NCBI GenBank assembly: GCA_964467985.1
Contig: CAYXTP010000011.1
Coordinates: 62,001-126,000, forward strand
DNA length: 64,000 bases
DNA from: GCA-2720975 sp964467985
GTDB lineage: Bacteria > Planctomycetota > UBA1135 > GCA-002686595
Direction of reading: 5' to 3'
The notes under the pieces were generated by a model. That model was given only the letters and a program-made list of their open reading frames with translations, had not been told where the DNA came from and searched no databases. A program made the position numbers and the translations under genes. Every line of letters begins with the position of its first letter. Positions within the stretch are counted from its first letter, which is position 1. Shown one piece after another: positions 18,202-28,750 of this stretch.

Positions 18202-19226
18202 GGCGCGCCGCAGGAATTCTGGTAGCGACCCTCTTCGCCTGGCTGCTTGTGTCCCTACTCATTCCTGGTGGCGACCAAGCAAGCGCGACGCCCCAGACTT
18301 GGACCTCTTCCAGGCAGTGCATGACCTGCCACGAGCAGGTCTTCGCCGAGTGGCAAGACTCCTGGCATGCGCGTTCTTGGATCGACCCTGACGTGCGGGC
18401 TCCAAGTCAGTCCAACAACTTCCAAAACAAGGACTGCATCGACTGCCACGCACCGCGCCCAGTCTTCGAAACCGGAGTCGGCAACCGAGTCTTGCCACGC
18501 TCATCCAGGCGTAGCGAAGGAGTGGACTGCATTGCTTGCCACTTGCTTCCCGATGGGCGTGTAGCGGGGACGATCGACAATCCCAACGTGGCGTGTCGGC
18601 CGGTGGCGACGGTCAGCCTGCAGCGCGAGGACTACTGCGGCGTTTGCCACAACCAACACAAGACCGTGGACCAATGGCGCACGACCGCCTGGGCCGAACG
18701 CGGGGAGGGTTGCCTCTTCTGTCACATGCCCTTCCGCGATGGGAACCCGAACCGTGGCCGACACCACGGCATGCCAGGTGGCCACGACCTGGGCTTGGTT
18801 TCCCAGGCCGTCACGCTTGAGGCGCAGCGAACCGAGGTCGGTGTGCAGGTCCATGTCAGCAACGTGGCAGCGGGTCACGCTTACCCCACGGACGAACGGT
18901 CCCGCGCTTCCGATCTCTGGTGGCGGCCCGTGTCCGCTACCGGCGAAGAGTTGGCTTGGCGGCACCTGCACCGCATTCGGGATCCGTACCGTTGGGAAGT
19001 GGACGTGCCCAGCACCCTGTTGCTGCCCGATGAGAAGCGAGAACTGCTGATCGACGGACCCGACAGCGAGGGCGCCTTGGAAGTCCTGCTGGTCTACAAA
19101 CTGACGCCCTTCTACCGAGATCCCGTGAGCGGCGAGCCTCACACTCTGGCCGAGGTCAGAGATCCCCTGAGTGACTCCCAGGAGGTCCACCGCGTACGGG
19201 TAGGCGGCACCGAGGCGCCGAAATGA
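18198..19226 (+). CDS. Penta-heme cytochrome c, membrane-anchored or secreted
   Basis: 342 residues. The N-terminal hydrophobic stretch (about 5-23) is a signal or anchor. Five CxxCH heme sites are present: CMTCH (Cys41), CIDCH (80), CIACH (111), CGVCH (147) and CLFCH (172). The spacing resembles the cytochrome c554/NrfB-type multiheme domain. After residue 190 there is a heme-free part of about 150 residues rich in beta-like segments, with the string SNVAAGHAYPTDERSR. Periplasmic electron transfer is certain in kind; the partner is unknown. The gene is translationally coupled on both sides, between an iron-type ABC ATPase and a HEAT-like lipoprotein, so reduction of the metal carried by the transporter is a reasonable inference. 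Confidence 0.88.
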   Translation: MRRAAGILVATLFAWLLVSLLIPGGDQASATPQTWTSSRQCMTCHEQVFAEWQDSWHARSWIDPDVRAPSQSNNFQNKDCIDCHAPRPVFETGVGNRVLPRSSRRSEGVDCIACHLLPDGRVAGTIDNPNVACRPVATVSLQREDYCGVCHNQHKTVDQWRTTAWAERGEGCLFCHMPFRDGNPNRGRHHGMPGGHDLGLVSQAVTLEAQRTEVGVQVHVSNVAAGHAYPTDERSRASDLWWRPVSATGEELAWRHLHRIRDPYRWEVDVPSTLLLPDEKRELLIDGPDSEGALEVLLVYKLTPFYRDPVSGEPHTLAEVRDPLSDSQEVHRVRVGGTEAPK

Positions 19227-20716
19227 GCCCGCGCCTGTGGGCCGCCAGCGTCGCCCTGCTCCTGTCCGTGGGCTGTGGCCAGCCGCAAGAACCTGAATCA
19301 ACTCCCGCGCCGCAACTGGGTCCGGTGGTGCAATCGCGCTTGGCCGAGTTGGACCGTGAGTTGGGCACTTCCGACCCACTCCCCGAGCTGACCCCTGCCC
19401 AACTTCAGGATCTGGATGGGCTGGTGACGATGTTGGTCAGTTCTACAGGCGCCCTGCGCCAGGTCCCGCTCGAGGCCATCAACGAAGATATCGGGCCGGC
19501 GGCAGTTCCCCGGCTACGGGAGTGGCTCGTTGACGATGCGCGGGAAGCGGCTCAACGCCTGGCCGCGGCAGAATTGCTGGCCGCACTCGACCATCCCCTG
19601 GCCGCCGAGGCACTACTGCGACGGGTCGAGTTGGCTCCGGAGGCCTGGATGCGTAGTTGGTGTGCTTGGTACCTGGGAAACACCAGCCAGGACCAGGTAT
19701 TACCCAGACTGCTGCTGCGGCTGAGGTACGAAAAGGACCCCCCCACCTACCTATGGCTGGGACGCGCGTTGCTGCACTTCAACAACTACGCCGGGCTGGC
19801 TGCTCTGGAGGATTTGGCTGAACGGGCTGCGAACCAACCCGAGGTGAATACGGCTGCCCAACTGCTCCAGGATGCTGCCGCCCGAGCCGGGGTCGAACGC
19901 TCACAGTTGAGAGCTCTGTGGTCTTCCCAGCGAGCGACGGAACTGCCCCAACTCAGCCCCTCGCTCCTGTTGCGGCGGGAGGTTTGGAGGCTGGTCAGTG
20001 AACTGTCGGAACAGCACTTCCAATTGCGCGGTGTCGATGATGCGCGCCACGTGCTGGCCAACATGGGGCCCTGGGTCGCTATGGAAATCACGCCGGCCCT
20101 GGCTGACTCCGACGCTCACATCCGACTGCACACGGCTCAGGTTCTTGAGCGTATGGGCCCGCGCGCCTCGCGCACCGGGCAGGCGCTGCTCAGAGCGCTC
20201 GGGGATCCACGCCTGGCCCCGGCTGCTGCGGAGGCCCTGGGACGAATCGGCTACCCGCCCGCCGTACCCGTCTTGGCTGCCAAGAGCGAAAGGGGTCAGC
20301 AGCACGAATTGCGAGTGGCCGCCCTGCGGGCCTTGGGACGCACGGGAGTCTCGGAAGGCCTAGCCAGCCTGCGGGCGGCCTTCCAGCCGAATGAGGAGCC
20401 TGCAGACCTGTGCCAGGCTGCCGCAACCGGCTTGGTCCTACTGGGGGCCGGAGACCAAGCCGCCACCTGGCTGGTGCAGCAGCTGAGTGATCCCCTAGCC
20501 GATGGTCAGGGTGCAGAATTAGCCATCGAGACTTGGCTCTGGCGCGGAGCCCAGAGTGAGCGTGGTGACTTTGCGGTGGCCCTCGAAGGGTGGCGTGCCT
20601 TGGCCGAACCGCCAGGCATCTTCCCCTCTCTGGAGCAAGTGCGACAACGATTGGATCAACGGGCTCGGTTGCTCGGCAGCCTGCTGCCCAAGCTCTTGGC
20701 GAGTCCCCAGCGCTAG
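19223..20716 (+). CDS. HEAT-repeat-like lipoprotein
   Basis: 497 residues. SVALLLSVGCGQPQ gives a lipobox (Cys18). Most of the mature protein is made of helical repeats of about 30 residues with the HEAT/PBS-lyase look, for example AVPRLREWLVDDAREAAQRL, ALLRALGDPRLAPAAAEALG and VLAAKSERGQQHELRVAALR. Such solenoids bind proteins. No catalytic motif is visible. It is the last gene of the five-gene transporter operon, starting in an ATGA overlap with the cytochrome gene, and may scaffold the cytochrome with the binding protein on the periplasmic face. Its stop codon lies in a hairpin shared with the convergent gene. Confidence 0.8.
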   Translation: MSPRLWAASVALLLSVGCGQPQEPESTPAPQLGPVVQSRLAELDRELGTSDPLPELTPAQLQDLDGLVTMLVSSTGALRQVPLEAINEDIGPAAVPRLREWLVDDAREAAQRLAAAELLAALDHPLAAEALLRRVELAPEAWMRSWCAWYLGNTSQDQVLPRLLLRLRYEKDPPTYLWLGRALLHFNNYAGLAALEDLAERAANQPEVNTAAQLLQDAAARAGVERSQLRALWSSQRATELPQLSPSLLLRREVWRLVSELSEQHFQLRGVDDARHVLANMGPWVAMEITPALADSDAHIRLHTAQVLERMGPRASRTGQALLRALGDPRLAPAAAEALGRIGYPPAVPVLAAKSERGQQHELRVAALRALGRTGVSEGLASLRAAFQPNEEPADLCQAAATGLVLLGAGDQAATWLVQQLSDPLADGQGAELAIETWLWRGAQSERGDFAVALEGWRALAEPPGIFPSLEQVRQRLDQRARLLGSLLPKLLASPQR

Positions 20717-20740
20717 AGCGCGCTGACCCGGCGCCTAGCG
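20711..20740. terminator. Bidirectional hairpin containing both convergent stop codons
   Basis: CGCTAGAGCGC (20711-20721) pairs with GCGCCTAGCG (20731-20740) with one bulged A, leaving a nine-base loop. The TAG of the HEAT-like gene is in one arm and the TAG of the UbiA-family gene in the other. No T-tract follows, so strength as a terminator is uncertain. Confidence 0.45.
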
Positions 20741-21646
20741 TGCCGCCAGCAGGTAGACGGCCAGCGCATAGGCGAGGCAGTTCGCCACGAAGGTGGAGTC
20801 CCCGCCCAATAGAACCCGCGTCGGGCTGCCGCCGCCCTTCTGGGTCTGCACGAGCAACAAATAACGGAACAGCCCGAAGACCACGAAGGGCACGGTGTAG
20901 ACCATCTTGGTGTCGCCGGCCCAAGCGTTATTGGGCGCCACGGTCCACATGGTGTAGGTGATCACTGTGCAAGCGGCGAGCACCACCGTGATCTGATCCA
21001 AAAAGCCGGGGGTGTACTCGAGCAGGATCTTGCGGTGCTCACCCCGCCCCTCGCCCAGCAGATCGATCTCAGCTCGGCGTTTGCAGAAAGCCAGGAACAA
21101 GGCCAGGAAGAACGTGCACAGCATGATCCAGCTGGACAGGGGTACTCTCGCTGCAAGCCCGCCGGCTTCCAAGCGCATCAGGAAACCCGCAGCGATGATG
21201 AAGGCATCCACGATCACCACGTGCTTCAGCTTGATGCTGTAGAGCAGGTTCATGAGCATGTAGGCCAGCACAACCCAGGCCACGTTGCCTCCGGAGACGG
21301 GAGTGGATTGCCAGGCCAGGGCCAGGGCGCCCACCAGGCAAACGAGCGCTGTCACCAGCGCTACTGGCACGCTGACCTGGCCAGCGGCGATGGGTCGCTT
21401 GCACTTGGTGGGATGCAAGCGATCGCTTTCCACATCCATGATGTCATTGATCAGGTAGATCGCGCTGGCACCCAAGCTGAAAGCGGCGACCGCCAAGAGC
21501 ACCGGTGCCAACCCAGCGGATGTCGTACCCTCGAGACCTCCGCCGGACTCCGCCCAGGAGAACAAGAGCGCTGCGCAAACGAAGACGTTCTTGACCCACT
21601 GGTGGGGTCGCATGGCTCTCAGGATGGCAAGGGGCGGCATGGGCAA
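20735..21646 (-). CDS. UbiA-family prenyltransferase, decaprenyl-phosphate phosphoribosyltransferase-like
   Basis: 303 residues with about eight membrane segments. It opens LRAMRPHQWVKNVFVCAALLFS, and the RPxQWxKN motif separates this subfamily from quinone and heme O prenyltransferases. The Mg-binding motif is NDIMDVESDR (from Asn67) followed by HPTKCKRPIAAG. A second polar motif lies around CKRRAEIDLLGEGRGEHRK. Characterised members attach 5-phosphoribosyl diphosphate to decaprenyl phosphate, the first step to decaprenylphosphoryl-arabinose in mycobacteria. Relatives outside Actinobacteria are common and mostly uncharacterised. It sits alone, convergent with the transporter operon. Confidence 0.85.
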   Translation of the reverse strand: MPMPPLAILRAMRPHQWVKNVFVCAALLFSWAESGGGLEGTTSAGLAPVLLAVAAFSLGASAIYLINDIMDVESDRLHPTKCKRPIAAGQVSVPVALVTALVCLVGALALAWQSTPVSGGNVAWVVLAYMLMNLLYSIKLKHVVIVDAFIIAAGFLMRLEAGGLAARVPLSSWIMLCTFFLALFLAFCKRRAEIDLLGEGRGEHRKILLEYTPGFLDQITVVLAACTVITYTMWTVAPNNAWAGDTKMVYTVPFVVFGLFRYLLLVQTQKGGGSPTRVLLGGDSTFVANCLAYALAVYLLAAR

Positions 21647-21772
21647 TGGACTCTACGGACCCACGAGGGCGCGCGTGAGCATGCTATCGTCCGTTCGGTG
21701 GCCAGTCTGGACCCCTGCTCGACACTCTTGGCTCCATTCGGGCAATCAGGACCAACCGGCTGGAGCCCAGGC

Positions 21773-22459
21773 TCAATCCAAAGACAGTTTCTGGAGTTCG
21801 TCTACTGGAGACTCAGGGCCAACGAGCAAAACGGTTTCCTCCACATCGATCATCTTCTGATCCTTCAGGGTGGCCATGTTCCACTCGCGAACGTTCCAAT
21901 CCCCCATCAAGGCCAGAGTCGAACTCTTGTGATTGTTTTCGGGGTCGTTGTCGTCGGCCACAAGCACTTCCTTGCCGCTCAGGACCTTGCGGCGGAAGCC
22001 GTACTCCTTCACGTTGCGACCCGCGTAGGAAGTGTAGGTCCCATCCACGGCATCGTAGTCGGCGAACCACTCCTCTTCCTCAAGGCCCTGCAGGCCGGGT
22101 AGAGAGTTGTAGTCCACGCCCGGGCACGTCAGTCCGCGGGCAGACTTGGGAGTGTTCTCCCAGATCATGTCGCGCTTGATCAGTACGCAAAAGAACTTGG
22201 CTCCGCCCTCCTTGGGCATGCCATCGAATTGGGTCTGGTACGCCAGGAGTCCCTTGCCGATCTCGCCCAAGTTGGCACGACAGGCTGTGATGTAGGCCCG
22301 CTCCTGAATGAACGGAATCTTGGGAATCAGGAAGGTGGCCAGGATCCCGATGATGAGGATCACGGCCAGCAACTCAATCAGGGTGAAGCCGGCCCGGCGT
22401 CCGGGGGCTTGAACACCATGAGGAAGATTCGAAGCAGGGGCAGTGGAAGGGTGCGGCAT
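21773..22459 (-). CDS. Pseudopilin-like protein with prepilin N-terminal methylation motif
   Basis: 228 residues from ATG 22457-22459. The class III signal RRAGFTLIELLAVILIIGIL has the cleavage point after Gly24, followed by a hydrophobic helix of about 20 residues. The start of the mature region (RANLGEIGKGLLAYQTQFDG) resembles the type II secretion/planctomycete DUF1559-type pseudopilins. The rest is a soluble head without recognised catalytic motifs, rich in Asp/Glu (DYDAVDGTYTS, VADDNDPENN). Export and assembly by a type II/type IV-like system is inferred; no such machinery is encoded nearby. Confidence 0.85.
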   Translation of the reverse strand: MPHPSTAPASNLPHGVQAPGRRAGFTLIELLAVILIIGILATFLIPKIPFIQERAYITACRANLGEIGKGLLAYQTQFDGMPKEGGAKFFCVLIKRDMIWENTPKSARGLTCPGVDYNSLPGLQGLEEEEWFADYDAVDGTYTSYAGRNVKEYGFRRKVLSGKEVLVADDNDPENNHKSSTLALMGDWNVREWNMATLKDQKMIDVEETVLLVGPESPVDELQKLSLD

Positions 22460-22640
22460 GGGCGAACGGCTGGGAGAATGAGGACCTAGGGCAGAGGTTG
22501 TACCCCGGCAGGCCCCCCCAGTCACGCGCAGATCCAGCGGGCAGAATTCCCATTCAGGAGGGGGCGCTGGCGCCAGCAGCCTGTCCGACAGGGGAGCTTC
22601 AGTCGATCCCAGCGGGTTTCTCCCCCAATCCAGTGCTGCC

Positions 22641-23828
22641 CTAGACCGCTGCTCCCAGGGCTGCCTTGAGCTCGGCCACCTTGTTGGTCGCTTCCCAGCT
22701 GAATTCGTCGCGCCCAAAGTGACCGTGGTAGGCCGTCGCCTCAAAGATCGGACGACGCAGGTCGAGAGCCTCAATAATGCCCGCGGGAGACAGGTCGAAG
22801 ACCTTGTCCACGGCCTTGGAGATCGCCGCCTGGTCTACGGTCGCCGTGCCAAAGGTCTCGACGAAGACGGACAGCGGGCGCGGCACGCCAATGGCGTAGG
22901 AGAGCTGCACCTCACAACGGGAAGCCAAGCCCGCCGCGACGACGTTCTTAGCCACCCAGCGAGCGGCGTAGGCCGCACTGCGATCCACCTTGGAGGGGTC
23001 CTTGCCGGAGAAGGCGCCGCCGCCGTGACGGCCCATGCCGCCGTAGGTGTCCACGATGATCTTGCGCCCGGTCAGCCCGCAATCTCCGTGGGGTCCGCCA
23101 AGCACGAACTTCCCGGTGGGGTTGATGTGATAGATAGTCTCGTCATCCAAGAATTCGGCAGGGATCACGTCCTTGACGCACGTCTCAATCAACGCGTTGC
23201 GGATCTCTGCGAGTACGTCCCCCTCTTCGGTCTTGCCGTTCACGGTCGGGTCGTGCTGGGTGGAGATCACGACGGTGTGGACGCGCACGGGACGTCCGTC
23301 TTCGTACTCCACCGTGACCTGGCTCTTGCTGTCGGGGCGCAGCCAGGGCAACTCGCCGCCCTGGCGCAACTCAGCGAGTTTTTCCACGAGGCGATGGGAG
23401 TAGTGAATGGGGAAGGGCATCAGGGACTCGGTCTCATCGCAGGCGTAGCCAAACATGAGTCCTTGGTCGCCCGCGCCTTGTTCTTTGTGCAAACCTTCGC
23501 CCTCGGACACCCCCTGGCTGATATCCGGCGACTGCTTGTCGAGCGAGACCATCACGGCACAAGTATCCCCGTTGATCCCGTAGGCATCTTGGTCGTAGCC
23601 GATGCGCTTGATCGTCTCGCGCGCGATTTCCTGGTAGTTCACCACGGACTGAGTCGTGATTTCTCCAGCCACCACACACAGGCCCGTGGTCACGAGCGTT
23701 TCGCAAGCCACGCGACTGTTGGGGTCGCCAGCGAGAATGGCATCGAGAATGGCGTCTGAAACTTGGTCGGCAACCTTGTCGGGGTGCCCCATCGAGACGG
23801 ATTCGGATGTGAAGAGGGTGCGAACCAT
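22641..23828 (-). CDS. metK: S-adenosylmethionine synthetase
   Basis: 395 residues from ATG 23826-23828, which gives the standard N-terminus MVRTLFTSESVSMGHPDK. ATP- and methionine-binding motifs are complete: GHPDKVADQVSDA, GAGDQGLMFGYACDET and GGGAFSGKDPSKVDRSAAY. The enzyme makes SAM from methionine and ATP in the cytoplasm. The start has no Shine-Dalgarno: the preceding 30 bases are pyrimidine-rich. A structured 160-base leader with a TATAAT box lies upstream, which suggests regulation at the RNA level. Confidence 0.97.
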   Translation of the reverse strand: MVRTLFTSESVSMGHPDKVADQVSDAILDAILAGDPNSRVACETLVTTGLCVVAGEITTQSVVNYQEIARETIKRIGYDQDAYGINGDTCAVMVSLDKQSPDISQGVSEGEGLHKEQGAGDQGLMFGYACDETESLMPFPIHYSHRLVEKLAELRQGGELPWLRPDSKSQVTVEYEDGRPVRVHTVVISTQHDPTVNGKTEEGDVLAEIRNALIETCVKDVIPAEFLDDETIYHINPTGKFVLGGPHGDCGLTGRKIIVDTYGGMGRHGGGAFSGKDPSKVDRSAAYAARWVAKNVVAAGLASRCEVQLSYAIGVPRPLSVFVETFGTATVDQAAISKAVDKVFDLSPAGIIEALDLRRPIFEATAYHGHFGRDEFSWEATNKVAELKAALGAAV

Positions 23829-23985
23829 GGAAGCAGGAGAGGGCTTGGAGGAGGGGACGGAATGGCCTGTGAGCGCTGCCCGCAACGGGGCGCCACCTGC
23901 GCTCCTATCGGCAATCTCTGCTTCAGATGTGAGGCCCCCCAGGCAGGGATCCAGCAGAAACGCCGATCGGCGCGCAAAATCAGCC
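23829..23985 (-). promoter_or_regulatory. Structured metK leader, candidate cis-regulatory RNA
   Basis: The expected transcript between the TATAAT at 23990-23995 and the metK start is about 150 bases. Near its 3' end GAGCGC (minus strand, 23899-23904) pairs perfectly with GCGCTC (23871-23876) around an inner CCCG/CGGG hairpin. It does not match the cores of SAM-I, SAM-II, SAM-IV or SMK-box riboswitches as I know them. It shares a GGAGCGC...GCGCUCAC outline with SAH riboswitches but lacks their central CCAGGCUCGG element. Class unknown. Confidence 0.3.
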
Positions 23986-23989
23986 GCCC

Positions 23990-23995
23990 ATTATA
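23990..23995 (-). promoter_or_regulatory. Candidate -10 box of metK
   Basis: A perfect TATAAT on the minus strand, about 160 bases before metK in an otherwise GC-rich spacer. The -35 position 16 bases upstream reads TTCTGT, a poor match. Confidence 0.4.
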
Positions 23996-24065
23996 CCTAC
24001 CCGAGGGCGTGACAGAACCCCCACATTCCTTGGTTCCAGCGCTTTCGCGGGCCAATCCGTACCGT

Positions 24066-25403
24066 CTAGGCGCCGAGCCCGCAGCGCTCGCGCAGCACTT
24101 CCATCGTGCGGGCCGTGGCCCCTTTTTGGGCTTCGACCGCCCTACGGGCGGCCTGCCCCATGCGTTCGCGCAAGCCGGCGTCCTTCAGCAGCTTGTCGAG
24201 TGTCTCGGTTAGGTGTTGGGCGTCGCGGACCGAAAGGCTCCCCCCTGCTCGTTCGAGCATTGCCGCTTCTTGGATGAAATTATGCACGTGCGGTCCATGG
24301 ACGACGGCTTTCCCGAGGGCCGCTGGCTCAAGCATGTTCTGCCCCCCGTGCGGAATGAGACTTCCCCCCACGAAGACCACATCTGCAAGGCTGTAGACGC
24401 GTTCCAGTTCACCGATGGTGTCAACGATCAGCGCCTGAGATGTGTCCAACTCGACACGACTCGCGCGCAGGTCGGTGAGTAGTTGGGCGCCCTGACTGCG
24501 GGCAGCCAAAGCCGAGAGGACGGCCCGACCCCGCTCGGGGTGGCGCGGCACGAGAACCACACGGGCCGTTGGGTCGGCCTGCAGGAAGGCACCGTGCACC
24601 AAGCCCTCCTCAGGATCATGTGTGGAGCCAGCGACGAGGACCGCCTGTCCCGCAAGGGGCCGCACGAATCCCCGCAATTCTTCGAGAGCTGCACTCGCCG
24701 GAGGAGAAGCCGTGCTCAGGCCATCGATCTTGACGTTGCCTGTGATCACAACCCGTTCACGTGATCCTGCCAGGTCGGCAAACCGCCGGGCATGTTCCTC
24801 GTCCTGGACGGCGAATACCGTGATGCGGTGGAACTGCGGAAGGGTGGTCCCGAAACGCCGATAGCTGGCATGACTCGAGGGCGTGATGCGGCCACTCACG
24901 ATGGCCACTGGAACCCCGAGCCGATTGGCCTTGCGCAGGAAATTGGGCCAGATTTCCAACTCCATCAAGACCACACTCGAGGGGCGCACGCGGCGCATGA
25001 AGCGCGAGACTGTCAGCATGTGATCGATTGGAAAGCGCACGACCTGGTGTTTGGGATAAAACTGCCGAGCCACCCGCATGCCCGTGTTCGTCGAACTGGA
25101 CACGACGACCTCGCAGGTCTCCGAGAGGGCCTCGATCAAGGACTTGGCAGCCTTGACTTCCCCCACGGATACACCGTGTATCAGAACCCGCGGTCGATCC
25201 GATCTGGGCGGCAGCGGCCGCAGGTTCAGGGTCAATCGCCCCCGTACCATGCCCCGCGTGGGCGCATGCACAAGACTGCGCACCAACCACCACGGGCTGG
25301 TCAGGAGCAAGGCCAGCGTCCAGAGGACGTCGTAGACGGCGTAGAGCAGGGTGATGCGCAGTCCGGCGTGTGGATCCGGTCCGAGGGCTGCGCTCAGTGG
25401 CAT
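24066..25403 (-). CDS. waaA: 3-deoxy-D-manno-octulosonic acid (Kdo) transferase
   Basis: 445 residues from ATG 25401-25403, preceded on the minus strand by GGAGGGG about ten bases away. The N-terminal membrane anchor (LYAVYDVLWTLALLLTSPWW) is followed by the GT30 domain: VLIHGVSVGEVKAAKSLIEAL, SSSTNTGMRVA, ELEIWPNFLRKANRLGVPV and VSGRITPSSHASYRRF. The nucleotide-binding C-terminal half has VAGSTHDPEEG and FVGGSLIPHGGQNMLEPAALG. It transfers Kdo from CMP-Kdo to lipid IVA, indicating an LPS outer membrane. It begins 22 bases after secA on the same strand. Confidence 0.95.
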   Translation of the reverse strand: MPLSAALGPDPHAGLRITLLYAVYDVLWTLALLLTSPWWLVRSLVHAPTRGMVRGRLTLNLRPLPPRSDRPRVLIHGVSVGEVKAAKSLIEALSETCEVVVSSSTNTGMRVARQFYPKHQVVRFPIDHMLTVSRFMRRVRPSSVVLMELEIWPNFLRKANRLGVPVAIVSGRITPSSHASYRRFGTTLPQFHRITVFAVQDEEHARRFADLAGSRERVVITGNVKIDGLSTASPPASAALEELRGFVRPLAGQAVLVAGSTHDPEEGLVHGAFLQADPTARVVLVPRHPERGRAVLSALAARSQGAQLLTDLRASRVELDTSQALIVDTIGELERVYSLADVVFVGGSLIPHGGQNMLEPAALGKAVVHGPHVHNFIQEAAMLERAGGSLSVRDAQHLTETLDKLLKDAGLRERMGQAARRAVEAQKGATARTMEVLRERCGLGA

Positions 25404-25425
25404 GCTCTGATTGCCCCTCCGGGGC

Positions 25426-28356
<2,931 letters not shown>

Positions 28357-28750
28357 GGGCAATGGAAGTGAATTGGCGGCCCAGGGGGGGGCTCGCAAGG
28401 GTGCTTGGGGGGCGGGCGGGACGGATTCGGGGGGGTATTAGACGGGGTGGAGGGGAGGGGGACAAGCCCCGCACCCAATGGGTGATACCGGGGGGACTGG
28501 GGATCGTCAGCCCGGGTGGGAGGGGGTGGTGGTTGGTGTTCTCGGTGCGTGCATGACAGGCGGGGACGCTGGCAAGGTCTGCGGACTCGGCTTGGGGTTG
28601 TCGTCCGGGGTCGCCAGGCCGCCTGGGTCCTTGGATCGAGAGGTGAGGAGCCGGACTGCGGGCGCCCATTTCCCCTTGGCCAATTCCAACTGCTGAGCCC
28701 CCAATCACCCCCTGCCCACAGCAGCGCGCCGAGCCCCCCAGCCCAAAGTC
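28357..28750. other. G-rich intergenic region upstream of secA
   Basis: 394 bases with no gene I can support. The plus strand has many G-tracts between 28384 and 28530. The run 28399-28420 (GGG, six Gs, GGG, GGG with loops of 5, 1 and 1) fits the G-quadruplex pattern. G is on the template strand for secA, whose leader would be C-rich. It should contain the secA promoter, which I cannot pinpoint. Confidence 0.5.

Noticed and set aside
22719..23759. Long plus-strand open frame of about 346 codons opposite metK
   Set aside because: metK is unmistakable on the other strand; the antisense product has no recognisable motif.
23829..23940. Assignment of the metK leader as an SAH or SAM-I riboswitch
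   Set aside because: The diagnostic SAM-I core and the SAH CCAGGCUCGG pseudoknot strand are missing, so only an unclassified candidate is reported.
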